From Eubacterium limosum (GTDB lineage Bacteria > Bacillota > Clostridia > Eubacteriales > Eubacteriaceae), in NCBI RefSeq assembly GCF_000807675.2, contig NZ_CP019962.1, forward strand, positions 1,674,001-1,738,000: a stretch of 64,000 nucleotides of DNA, in the 5' to 3' direction. This document shows positions 1 through 7,071 of this stretch, one piece after another; the first letter of the stretch is position 1; each line of letters opens with the position of its first letter. Under the pieces are notes generated by a model. It made no database searches, was not told the origin of the DNA, and saw only the letters and a list, made by a program, of their open reading frames with translations. The position numbers and the translations under genes are program-made.

Positions 1-531
1 CAGACACTGGTTAAGCCAAAATTCTTCTTACCGGTTCACGGTGAGGCCCGAATGCTCGTGCACCACGCCGCCCTTGCGGAAAGTGTGGGAACCGACAAGC
101 GCAATATCCTCATTGCGGAGAATGGATCAGTCTTGGAAGTAGACCATCGAAGCTGTAAGATTACCGGCAAGGTACAGGCAGAGCCAGTACTGGTCGACGG
201 CCTGGGTGTCGGCGACATTGGAAATATTGTATTAAATGACCGTAAACGCCTGTCTGAGGACGGCCTGTTTATTGTGGTGGTGACGATGCATAAAGGTAAA
301 GCCATCTCAGGACCAGACATTATCTCCAGAGGCTTTGTCTATGTACGCGAATCCGAAGAGCTTATCAACACAGCCCGCGATGAAGTTAAAAAAGCCCTCC
401 TGGCCTGTGAAGAAAAAGGCGTAGTGGACTGGAGTTCCATTAAAAATGAAATCCGCGAGTCCCTCTTCCGTTACCTGTACAGCCAGACAAACAGGAAGCC
501 GATGATCCTGCCGATTTTAATGGAAGTATAA
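1..531 (+). CDS. rnj: Ribonuclease J, C-terminal part (5' end outside window)
   Basis: The reading frame is open from base 1, so the gene starts before the window. The visible 176 residues begin with a segment containing FLPVHGEARM, matching the C-terminal part of the RNase J metallo-beta-lactamase/beta-CASP core, where HGE(x)RML and the following histidines are conserved. The rest matches the small C-terminal domain (ISRGFVYVRESEELI). RNase J is a cytoplasmic 5'-3' exonuclease and endonuclease for mRNA turnover and rRNA maturation. The catalytic HxHxDH motif is not visible because it lies upstream. A terminator hairpin follows the stop codon. Confidence 0.93.
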   Translation, partial: QTLVKPKFFLPVHGEARMLVHHAALAESVGTDKRNILIAENGSVLEVDHRSCKITGKVQAEPVLVDGLGVGDIGNIVLNDRKRLSEDGLFIVVVTMHKGKAISGPDIISRGFVYVRESEELINTARDEVKKALLACEEKGVVDWSSIKNEIRESLFRYLYSQTNRKPMILPILMEV

Positions 532-569
532 CTTTACCATTTTTAAAATGAATATGATTTAGAAATCTT

Positions 570-615
570 AAGCTTCAGAATATGGGAAAATTTTCCCATT
601 ATCTGGAGCTTTTTC
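570..615 (+). terminator. Rho-independent terminator after rnj
   Basis: An imperfect long inverted repeat (AGCTtCAGA ... TCTGgAGCT around an AAAATTTT centre) ends in a TTTTT run about 40 bases after the RNase J stop. Confidence 0.7.
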
Positions 616-646
616 TAAAATAATGGCTATAATTGTAAAAATTTAG

Positions 647-675
647 TAACAATTTGATCTAAGATGTGTTATAAT
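647..675 (+). promoter_or_regulatory. Extended -10 promoter for the ylbF-like gene
   Basis: TGTTATAAT (TG-N-TATAAT) at 667-675 is a perfect extended -10 element, 33 bases before the start codon at 708. The -35 region (about 647-652, TAACAA) is weak, as is common for extended -10 promoters. Confidence 0.55.
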
Positions 676-707
676 GTTGATTAAACGAAAAGAAAGGAAC
701 TTAGGGA

Positions 708-1073
708 ATGAACGTATATGATGAAGCCAACAATTTGGCCCAGGCTCTTAAAGAATCAAACGAATACCAGAACTTTAAAGCAGCAGAGCTGAAGCTAAAG
801 GCTGACGAAGAACATTACGCAATGGCTCAGGATTACGCGAAAAAGCAAATGGGTCTTCAGACAAAACAAATGATGGGCCAGGAGCTGACAGAGGAAGAGG
901 TAGAAGCCTATAACTCTTTAACAGCGTCCGTGCTGGGCATTCCGATTATTGCCGAATACTTCCAGGCGCAGATGTATTTTGGCATTGTCTTCCAGGATAT
1001 CATGGATATCATCAGCAAAGCCGTTGATTTAGACATGGGCGGCATGTTTGGCAGCGAGGAAGACGCAGAGTAA
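708..1073 (+). CDS. YlbF/YmcA family protein
   Basis: A 121-residue, highly charged, mostly helical protein of the Com_YlbF family (DUF964). In Bacillus subtilis the relatives YlbF and YmcA work with YaaT as an RNase Y specificity complex affecting competence, biofilm formation and sporulation. The sequence shows the typical N-terminal helix (ANNLAQALKESNEY), a central helix (KKQMGLQTKQMMGQ) and a LxxxVxGIPIIxEYxxAQ-like stretch around residues 70-90. The start has a GGAAC/AAAGGAA-type binding site and its own extended -10 promoter. It is followed by a terminator, so it is probably monocistronic. The precise partner in this organism is unknown. Confidence 0.8.
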   Translation: MNVYDEANNLAQALKESNEYQNFKAAELKLKADEEHYAMAQDYAKKQMGLQTKQMMGQELTEEEVEAYNSLTASVLGIPIIAEYFQAQMYFGIVFQDIMDIISKAVDLDMGGMFGSEEDAE

Positions 1074-1086
1074 TTAAATAAATTCA

Positions 1087-1123
1087 GGGGTACTTTCCAA
1101 AAAAACAAGGTACCCTTTTTTTG
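1087..1123 (+). terminator. Rho-independent terminator after ylbF-like gene
   Basis: GGGTAC pairs with GTACCC and is followed by a run of T residues, 14 bases after the stop codon. Confidence 0.75.
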
Positions 1124-1151
1124 AGTAAATCCCCGTAATTGAGGTGAGTAA

Positions 1152-2633
1152 ATGAAGATTAGATTAACCCAGGGTGAAGCGAAAAAAGAGGCTTCGGAGC
1201 CCAAAACGCAGAACCGTCAGGCACAAAAGCGGACGGCTCAGTCAACCGAGGTGGAGATGCGTAAAAAGCGTGCGAACGCCAAGCGTCCCGCGGACGGAGG
1301 CACCCAGACCACACCAAAGAAAAAAACGCAGCAGCGGAAACCAGCAGAGGGAGCCGTAAAACGCCGACCTACGGAAGGCAGTAAAGTACAGGAACGCAGA
1401 GAAACCTCTCGTTCGGCGGGCGCAGGTACCCCGAAGCAGAGACCAGCAGGCCAGAAAAAAGGCCAGACAGCCCAGAGAGCAGACAGCCCGGGCACTGCTA
1501 AAAAGAAGAGACCGGTACAGAAACAGCCTGCCGAAACACGCCGGAGAAGAGAAGCAGAAGCAATGGACGCACCTGTAAAAAGAAAAAAAGGCGGACTTAA
1601 ATACAAGCTGCCCATCGTCATTGCAGCCGTTGTGCTGATTGTCGTTATTGGCATCTTTGCAGGCAGAGGCTTCTACAACGCCATGCTGGAACCCACAGGG
1701 ACAAGCACAGAAACCATGATCGTCGAAATTCCAGACGGCTCGACCATCAAAGACGTTGGAGAGATCCTTTACGATCAGGGCTTAATTAAGAACACCATGA
1801 TATTCCAGAGCTATGCAGGACGCCACAGCCGCGGAACAAGCGGTATGCAGGCCGGCAACTATGAAATGAACCACGCTATGTCCGTCCCGGACATTGTGAA
1901 CAAAATGCTGAACGGCGATGTCTACAGCGGCGCGATTCCGGTACTCCTGTCCGAGGGCAAAAACATCAATGAAATGGCCCAGATACTGGAAAAGCATAAT
2001 ATCTGTACCTCTGCGGCCTTTATCAGCGAAACTAAGAAGCTGGGCGAATACAAAGCCCTGTACCCGATTTTGAGCAGCATTCCGGACGATAAGAACCGGA
2101 CCCTTGAAGGTTACCTGTTCCCGGATACCTACGAGATTGAGCCTGGCAGCACCGCGTCCGACGTTGTGAAAAAAATGCTGGACCGTTTTACCGAGGTTTA
2201 TAACCAGAATTTTATGCAGCAGACCACAGAAAAAGGCAAAACCGTGGATGAAATTGTCATTATGGCCTCCATTGTTGAGCTTGAAACCAAGCTGCCCGAG
2301 GACAAAGCCAACGCCGCCAGTGTTTTCTACAACCGTATCGCCCAGAATATGCCTTTGCAGTCCGACATTACCGTTGACTACGCACTGGGTAAAAAACATG
2401 CAGTACTGACCGAGGAACAGACCAAAATCGATTCTCCCTACAACACCTATCAGAATTTAGGATTACCCGTCGGTCCGATCTGCTCACCAGGAAAAAGCTC
2501 CATTGACGCAGCCATCAACCCGGCCCAGACCAAGTATCTGTTCTTTGTAGCCGATATGGATTCCGGCAAGCTCTATTTCAATGAAACACTGGAAGGGCAT
2601 AACGCCGATGTTCAGAAGTATATGGGAGACTAG
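1152..2633 (+). CDS. mltG: Endolytic murein transglycosylase MltG
   Basis: A 493-residue protein. Residues 1-148 are an unusually long, basic, Lys/Arg/Gln/Pro-rich, probably disordered cytoplasmic tail. A single membrane helix lies at about 152-172, followed by an extracellular YceG-like domain. The conserved ASIVExET motif places the catalytic glutamate at residue 376. MltG cleaves nascent glycan strands near the membrane and influences peptidoglycan chain length. GAGGTGA precedes the ATG. The next two genes are trmR and a U32 peptidase, the same order as yrrL-yrrM-yrrO in Bacillus subtilis, which supports the call. The long basic tail is much larger than in enterobacterial MltG. Confidence 0.93.
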   Translation: MKIRLTQGEAKKEASEPKTQNRQAQKRTAQSTEVEMRKKRANAKRPADGGTQTTPKKKTQQRKPAEGAVKRRPTEGSKVQERRETSRSAGAGTPKQRPAGQKKGQTAQRADSPGTAKKKRPVQKQPAETRRRREAEAMDAPVKRKKGGLKYKLPIVIAAVVLIVVIGIFAGRGFYNAMLEPTGTSTETMIVEIPDGSTIKDVGEILYDQGLIKNTMIFQSYAGRHSRGTSGMQAGNYEMNHAMSVPDIVNKMLNGDVYSGAIPVLLSEGKNINEMAQILEKHNICTSAAFISETKKLGEYKALYPILSSIPDDKNRTLEGYLFPDTYEIEPGSTASDVVKKMLDRFTEVYNQNFMQQTTEKGKTVDEIVIMASIVELETKLPEDKANAASVFYNRIAQNMPLQSDITVDYALGKKHAVLTEEQTKIDSPYNTYQNLGLPVGPICSPGKSSIDAAINPAQTKYLFFVADMDSGKLYFNETLEGHNADVQKYMGD

Positions 2634-2648
2634 AAAGCGTAACAAACC

Positions 2649-3299
2649 GTGAGTGATATTGTACCAGATTATATCGAAGATTATATCCGCAGCCTGCTCC
2701 CCGGCGAAACATCTGCCCTTGAGCGGCTGCGGCTCATTGCAGAAACAAACCATGTGCCCATTATCTTTCCCGAGGTTCGCAACTACCTGGAAATTTTGAT
2801 CGAAACGCATCAGATCAAAAGCATTCTGGAAATTGGGACAGCGGTCGGCTACTCCGCCGGGGTTTTTGCCCATGCCATGGGGGAAAAAGGCAGAGTGACC
2901 ACCGTAGAGCGGGATGAGCGCATGATTGCCCAGGCCAGAGAAAACATTGCCAAAATGGGCTATGAAGACCGGATTCATTTAATCCAGGGCGACGCCCAGG
3001 AAACAGCGGCCAGCCTCACCGGAACCTTTGACATGATCTTTCTGGACGGGGGCAAAGGGCATTATATCCATCTGCTTGAGGATTGTATGCGGCTTTTAAA
3101 GCCCGGCGGCCTCATTGTTTCCGACAACGTGCTCTATAAGGGGATGATCGCGACCAATGCGTTGGTGATCCGCAGAAAGATCACCATTGTCAAGCGCATG
3201 CGAAAATACCTGGATGCTATCAGCCATGATCCCAGGCTCATGACCACCGTGCTGCCTCTGGGAGACGGACTGGCAGTGAGCTATAAAAAAATTGATTAA
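2649..3299 (+). CDS. trmR: tRNA 5-hydroxyuridine methyltransferase TrmR (O-methyltransferase family 3)
   Basis: A 216-residue class I SAM-dependent methyltransferase. The SAM-binding loop reads ILEIGTAVGYSAG, followed by an acidic residue in TTVERDERM, then a metal-binding-type DMIFLDGGKGHY and LIVSDNVLYKG, all typical of the COMT-like YrrM/TrmR family. TrmR methylates 5-hydroxyuridine at tRNA position 34 to 5-methoxyuridine. The GTG start lies only 15 bases after the mltG stop with little visible Shine-Dalgarno, suggesting translational coupling. The downstream U32 protein probably makes the hydroxyuridine substrate. Assignment to tRNA rather than a small-molecule substrate rests on synteny with yrrL-yrrM-yrrO. 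Confidence 0.8.
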   Translation: MSDIVPDYIEDYIRSLLPGETSALERLRLIAETNHVPIIFPEVRNYLEILIETHQIKSILEIGTAVGYSAGVFAHAMGEKGRVTTVERDERMIAQARENIAKMGYEDRIHLIQGDAQETAASLTGTFDMIFLDGGKGHYIHLLEDCMRLLKPGGLIVSDNVLYKGMIATNALVIRRKITIVKRMRKYLDAISHDPRLMTTVLPLGDGLAVSYKKID

Positions 3300-3303
3300 C
3301 TAA

Positions 3304-3325
3304 AGCGGCCTACGGGCCGTTTTTT
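3304..3325 (+). terminator. Terminator after trmR
   Basis: A short CGGCC-tac-GGCCG hairpin is followed by TTTTTT, separating mltG-trmR from the U32 gene. Confidence 0.65.
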
Positions 3326-3390
3326 ATTTTTGCATTTCATGGGAATTTGCTATATACTATAGAGATGAAAATTACGAAGGAGAACATAAA

Positions 3391-4626
3391 TTGAGAAAAA
3401 AACCTGAATTGCTCGCCCCGGCGGGGAATTTTGAAAAATTGAGATATGCCCTGCACTACGGCGCCGACGCAGTCTACTGCGCAGGAAAACGCTTTGGCCT
3501 GCGGGCAGGGGCTGGTAACTTTGAGATGGAAGAGCTTGCAGAAGCTGTCCGTTACGTCCACGAAAGGGGCAAGCGCATCTACGTTACCCTGAACATGATC
3601 CCCCACAATAACGACCTTGTGGGGCTTCCAGAATATGTTCATGCCCTGAAAGCCATGGGCGTAGATGCCGTACTGGTGGCAGACCCCGGCGTTTTTGCCA
3701 TTGTGCGTGAGACCGAGCCAGCGCTTAAGGTTTCCATCAGCACCCAGGCCAACAATACCAACTGGAAAACCGCAGAGTTCTGGTATCATCAGGGAGCCCG
3801 GCGCATTGTGCTGGCCCGGGAGCTCGGCCTTGAGGAAATGCAGACAATCGTGGAAAAAACACCAGCCGATATGGAAATCGAAACCTTTGTACATGGTGCC
3901 ATGTGTATTTCCTACTCTGGGCGGTGTCTGCTGAGTCACTACATGACCGGCCGTAACTCCAACCAGGGCGACTGCGCCCACCCCTGCCGCTGGAAATACC
4001 ACCTCATCGAGGAGACAAGACCAGACGAGAACTTTAGCATAGAGGAGGACGAAACCGGCTCCTTTATCTTTAATTCCAAGGATCTCTGCCTTATCGACCA
4101 TATCCCAGAACTCATAAATGCAGGCATTGACAGCCTGAAAATCGAGGGCCGCATGAAGAGCATCTATTACGTGGCTACCGTCGTCCAGGCCTATCGCCAG
4201 GCCATTGATTATTACTACGACCACCCTGAAGAAAAAAGTGTCGATCCCAAATACTTCCAGGAGCTTCGCAAGGTTAGCCACCGGAACTATACTACTGGCT
4301 TTTTTGAGCACAAGACCACAGCCAACGACCAGAACTATGGTACCGGCAGCTATACCCGCTTGTACGATTTTGCGGGCGTGGTCCAGTCCTACGATCCTGA
4401 AACATGTATCGCCATTATCCAGCAGCGCAATAAGATAAACGCTGGAGAAACCATCGAGGTGATGGTGGCAGGTTCCCAGGAAGGTTTTTACACCCAGCAG
4501 GTGGGCGAGATGCAGGACGAAAAGGGAAACCCCATCGAATCGACCCCGCACCCAAAAATGATCTACAGCATGAAAATGGATGTGCCTGTGAAGGCCATGG
4601 ATATTATCCGGAAAAAAGAACTTTAA
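3391..4626 (+). CDS. trhP: U32 family peptidase, TrhP-like tRNA uridine hydroxylation protein
   Basis: A 411-residue U32 protein beginning PELLAPAGNFEKL, the family's N-terminal signature. The central signature FVHGAMCISYSGRCLLS and the cysteine-containing GDCAHPCRWKY segment are conserved; these cysteines are typical of the U32 proteins that load a cofactor. E. coli TrhP and B. subtilis YrrN/YrrO use prephenate to make 5-hydroxyuridine at tRNA U34, the substrate for TrmR encoded directly upstream. The TTG start at 3391 follows GAAGGAG at good spacing. Only one U32 gene is present here, whereas B. subtilis has two. A proteolytic role (collagenase-like) is the older annotation and is less likely given the neighbour. 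Confidence 0.82.
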   Translation: MRKKPELLAPAGNFEKLRYALHYGADAVYCAGKRFGLRAGAGNFEMEELAEAVRYVHERGKRIYVTLNMIPHNNDLVGLPEYVHALKAMGVDAVLVADPGVFAIVRETEPALKVSISTQANNTNWKTAEFWYHQGARRIVLARELGLEEMQTIVEKTPADMEIETFVHGAMCISYSGRCLLSHYMTGRNSNQGDCAHPCRWKYHLIEETRPDENFSIEEDETGSFIFNSKDLCLIDHIPELINAGIDSLKIEGRMKSIYYVATVVQAYRQAIDYYYDHPEEKSVDPKYFQELRKVSHRNYTTGFFEHKTTANDQNYGTGSYTRLYDFAGVVQSYDPETCIAIIQQRNKINAGETIEVMVAGSQEGFYTQQVGEMQDEKGNPIESTPHPKMIYSMKMDVPVKAMDIIRKKEL

Positions 4627-4638
4627 ACCCAGAGACAG

Positions 4639-4678
4639 ATGCCGCATACATGTATCGATAAGTATGCGGCATTTTATG
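4639..4678 (+). terminator. Terminator after trhP
   Basis: An 11-bp perfect stem (ATGCCGCATAC / GTATGCGGCAT) is followed by a T-rich tract. Confidence 0.75.
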
Positions 4679-4752
4679 TTTTTTAGAAAGACTTTAAAAC
4701 TAAATGTTTAACGATGACATGATAAAATGAGCGTAAAAACAAACTGAAGCAG

Positions 4753-4798
4753 CACTGTAATTTAGATGCTTTCATCTATTTTGCAGTGTTCTTTTTTT
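4753..4798 (+). terminator. Second terminator-like hairpin in the gap before the recombinase
   Basis: CACTG and AGATG pair with CATCT and CAGTG around a four-base loop, followed by seven T residues. The 4627-4883 gap has no coding sequence. Besides the trhP terminator, this is its only clear structure; it could end a small transcript starting near 4730, but I see no convincing promoter. Confidence 0.45.
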
Positions 4799-4883
4799 GG
4801 CATGAGTGTTTTTATAACATTAAATTCAAATTCTACAAACAAGTAAAAAACAGTTTTGAGAAGTAAAAACTATAAAACAAAAT

Positions 4884-4916
4884 AAAAAGTCGCAAAATAC
4901 ACTATTTTGCGTCATT
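4884..4916 (+). repeat. Left 33-bp inverted repeat (recombination site)
   Basis: Identical to the reverse complement of 6078-6110. The core is itself palindromic: CGCAAAATA-cac-TATTTTGCG at 4891-4911. Such paired arms around a short spacer are what a tyrosine recombinase dimer binds. Confidence 0.9.
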
Positions 4917-4943
4917 CGGAAACAAATTAATAAATCTATAACT

Positions 4944-4949
4944 ATTATA
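4944..4949 (-). promoter_or_regulatory. Leftward TATAAT -10 element inside the invertible segment
   Basis: On the minus strand 4949-4944 reads TATAAT, a perfect -10 box, with a weak -35 (TGGTAA) 17 bases upstream. In the present orientation it points left, away from the recombinase and toward the end of trhP. If the segment flips it would lie at about 6045-6050 and point at the HD-GYP gene at 6172. Activity is not known. Confidence 0.35.
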
Positions 4950-5026
4950 ACGTTAAGTCAAAGGAATTACCAGTCTTTTTTTTTATAAAGTTCAAAAAAT
5001 TTTAACGGCTAAAAGAAGGAGCAAAA

Positions 5027-6079
5027 ATGATGATCAAAAAAATTATTAACTTATTTATGAAAAAACTTTTTAAAAAGCAAGTCTCTATGGAAGTATTGTT
5101 TGAGAAATGGTTGAATATGAAAACCAGCGAAGGAAGGGTTAAAGCAGTTACACTGCAAAATTATAAAAGACAAATTAGTCTGCATATTAGTCCGGTTTTA
5201 GGTCATTGTAATGTATCTATCGTTGATAAGGAACTGATCCAAAACTTTGTAGATAGTCTTATAAAAGAAAAAAAATTAAAAGCAACGACTGTCCGAAATA
5301 TTTTTGGCCGTTTATCAGAGATAATGAACTATGCAGTTAGAGAAGATATGATCAATACAAATCCTTGTTCCGCGGTTCGTCTACCTCAAGGTAAAAACAA
5401 GGCAGGAAAAGCATTAAGTTTAGAGGAACAGATGAGTATTGAAGAGTTATTGAAATCCCAGAGTACACCACATAAAATTGCGGTTCAGCTTGCTCTTCAT
5501 TCAGGATTAAGAATATCTGAAATTACTGCATTGCGTTGGAAAGATATTGATTTTGAAAAAGGTTTTATTTATGTACAACACAGTTTTAAAAGAATATCAA
5601 TAGATGGAAAAGGGCAGAAAACTTTTTTACATTTAGGAACTCCAAAGTCTAAGAACTCGGTTAGAAGTGTTCCTATGACTGCGCAAATAAAAATATGTCT
5701 TGAAAAGTACTATAAAACTCTCAATTTTCTTCAGAATAAAGATGAAAGCTTTGTTGTGTGTAAAAAAAATGGTAACTTTTATGATGTTCGTGCAATACAA
5801 AGATATTTTTCTAAATTATGTCAAATAGCCGGAATTGCTCAGTATCATTTTCATGATTTGCGACATACCTTTGCTACGAACGCTAAAGAAAGTGGTATTG
5901 ATATTCAACTAATCAGTGAGATTCTGGGACATGCTCATACAACAACAACTATGAATATTTACCTTCATCCGAGTGATACTTATAAAAAAGAAGAAATAAA
6001 AAAAATGGATGGAATTTCTAAGAGAAAATACTTAAAAGCAAAAAATACTATAGAAAAAATATATTTAAAAGCAATATAA
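5027..6079 (+). CDS. Tyrosine recombinase / phage-type integrase
   Basis: A 350-residue tyrosine recombinase. Residues about 18-120 form the SAM-like core-binding domain (tolerates LQNYKRQI and a Phage_int_SAM pattern). The catalytic domain has the first arginine in HSGLRISEITALRW, the H-x-x-R box in HDLRHTFAT, LGHAHTTTT, and the nucleophilic tyrosine in MNIYLHPS, so all key residues are present. AGAAGGAG precedes the ATG. The gene lies between 33-bp inverted repeats and its TAA stop overlaps the right one. It is strongly AT-rich and A-rich in codon use compared with trhP, which suggests acquisition. Its most economical role is to invert the segment it sits in, possibly also other sites in the genome. 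Confidence 0.92.
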   Translation: MMIKKIINLFMKKLFKKQVSMEVLFEKWLNMKTSEGRVKAVTLQNYKRQISLHISPVLGHCNVSIVDKELIQNFVDSLIKEKKLKATTVRNIFGRLSEIMNYAVREDMINTNPCSAVRLPQGKNKAGKALSLEEQMSIEELLKSQSTPHKIAVQLALHSGLRISEITALRWKDIDFEKGFIYVQHSFKRISIDGKGQKTFLHLGTPKSKNSVRSVPMTAQIKICLEKYYKTLNFLQNKDESFVVCKKNGNFYDVRAIQRYFSKLCQIAGIAQYHFHDLRHTFATNAKESGIDIQLISEILGHAHTTTTMNIYLHPSDTYKKEEIKKMDGISKRKYLKAKNTIEKIYLKAI

Positions 6080-6110
6080 TGACGCAAAATAGTGTATTTT
6101 GCGACTTTTT
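6078..6110 (-). repeat. Right 33-bp inverted repeat (recombination site; also terminator-like)
   Basis: Reverse complement identical to 4884-4916. Read rightward, the palindromic core (CGCAAAATA / TATTTTGCG) is followed by ACTTTTT, so the RNA could also form a weak intrinsic terminator. The left copy does the same for transcripts leaving leftward. Confidence 0.9.
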
Positions 6111-6171
6111 GAACGATTGTAGCTGTAACATTATACCCTAAAAGGCGAAAAAGAAAAGGATAAAGTGAAAA

Positions 6172-6768
6172 ATGGACGAGATGGTTAACAAATATTTAAG
6201 AAATTGTCCAGAAGAGATCCAGCGTCACTGTCAAAGAACTGGTGTGTTGATAGATGCTTTGTTAAGTCAAATGCATCAAAGCAGTCAACAGGCTGAATTC
6301 TGTTTGAACGGATGTAGTCCATATTTTTATCATGACATTGGTAAGTGCATTGTACCGAGAGATATTTTAAAAAAGAGCACAGGTCTAAATTTCGGCGAAT
6401 GGAAAATTATGAAACAGCACACAAGCTTTGGAGGGATTATCTTTGATCAGCTCGGTGAACTAGCAGAAAAACCGAAAGAGAAAGCTTTTTGCCGGGTTGG
6501 GTCTTTTGTGTGCAGATACCACCATGAACGATGGGATGGTAAAGGGTATCCGTCTGGACTGAAAGGATCTAAGATTCCATTTCTGGCAAGAGTATGCGCT
6601 GTGGCGGATAGCTGGGATGCCATGGTTAACAACCGATGCTACCGAAACAGTCTTCCAGAATCTGAAGCATTAGATGAGATCAAAAAAGGCATAGGCACAC
6701 AGTTTGACCCTGAGATTGCTGCTGCTTTTCTTGAAATCAAGAAAATAGTTATTCACAGAGAAGCATAA
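6172..6768 (+). CDS. HD-GYP domain protein, likely cyclic-di-GMP phosphodiesterase
   Basis: A 198-residue stand-alone HD-GYP domain without a sensor or receiver module. The metal-binding residues are visible: YHDIGK (His54, Asp55), KQHTSFGG (His83), RYHHERWDGKGYP (His117, His118, with GYP at 125-127) and ADSWDAM (Asp146). HD-GYP enzymes hydrolyse c-di-GMP and so control adhesion, pili and surface proteins. The gene starts 61 bases beyond the invertible segment with AAAGGA upstream of the ATG, and ends before a terminator. Its position between the recombinase and the dockerin locus suggests it tunes the same surface phenotype, but that is inference. Confidence 0.85.
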   Translation: MDEMVNKYLRNCPEEIQRHCQRTGVLIDALLSQMHQSSQQAEFCLNGCSPYFYHDIGKCIVPRDILKKSTGLNFGEWKIMKQHTSFGGIIFDQLGELAEKPKEKAFCRVGSFVCRYHHERWDGKGYPSGLKGSKIPFLARVCAVADSWDAMVNNRCYRNSLPESEALDEIKKGIGTQFDPEIAAAFLEIKKIVIHREA

Positions 6769-6791
6769 CATGCGTATCTGTTGAATATATA

Positions 6792-6855
6792 GTGAGAAGA
6801 AACGGCATGCGCCAAAAGCCGTTTCATGCTCCATCTCACCTTTTTACCTTTTTTG
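6792..6855 (+). terminator. Terminator after the HD-GYP gene
   Basis: A perfect 8-bp stem (GAAACGGC / GCCGTTTC, 6799-6825) nested in a second pairing (GTGAG / CTCAC, 6792-6839) is followed by two T runs, so the HD-GYP gene is likely transcribed separately from the large surface gene. Confidence 0.65.
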
Positions 6856-6860
6856 TAATC

Positions 6861-6935
6861 GCGGAGGGAAAAAGGCCGCTCACACCAGCGCGGCTGCCCT
6901 TCGCACAATGTCATTCACAGGAAAACCTGATGAAT
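6861..6935 (+). promoter_or_regulatory. Structured leader of the first dockerin gene
   Basis: The 6769-7071 gap holds, after the terminator, two further RNA hairpins. One is two-tiered: GCGGAGGG (6861-6868) pairs with CCCTTCGC (6897-6904) and encloses GCCGC / GCGGC. The other pairs ATTCACAGG with CCTGaTGAAT across an AAAA loop (6913-6935). Together they look like a structured 5' leader. I could not match them to a c-di-GMP or other known riboswitch consensus. Confidence 0.45.
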
Positions 6936-7071
6936 AGATAATGGTCTTTTGATAGCAAGTCTCATTAACTGTTTGGGAGGTGAAAGAGAATTAATCAGTA
7001 AAACGGACTGGAATCAGGCTTGATAATCATAAAGACAATTAAAAAAATATTTGACTATGAAAGGAGTAAAA

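Larger units (their letters stand above)
4884..6110. mobile_element. Candidate self-inverting DNA segment carrying its own tyrosine recombinase
   Basis: Perfect 33-bp inverted repeats (4884-4916 and 6078-6110) bound a 1,227-bp segment that contains one complete tyrosine recombinase gene and a 110-base leader. The segment is clearly more AT-rich than the housekeeping genes to its left. There is no target-site duplication in the flanks (acaaaat on the left, gaacgat on the right), which argues against an ordinary insertion sequence and for a site-specific inversion system. The right repeat overlaps the recombinase stop codon, which is preserved in either orientation. Inversion itself is inferred, not seen. 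Confidence 0.7.

Noticed and set aside
3337-4647. Long minus-strand frame of 436 codons
   Set aside because: It lies antisense to the U32 peptidase gene, has no ribosome binding site, and its residues have no recognisable family; it is a shadow of the plus-strand gene.
4884-6110. Insertion sequence with terminal inverted repeats
   Set aside because: The enzyme is a tyrosine recombinase, not a DDE transposase, and no direct target duplication flanks the repeats.
6856-7071. Cyclic-di-GMP riboswitch before the dockerin gene
   Set aside because: The strong hairpins are real, but the class I conserved core (GCAAACC, GACGCAAAGC) and class II core are absent, so I call it only a structured leader.
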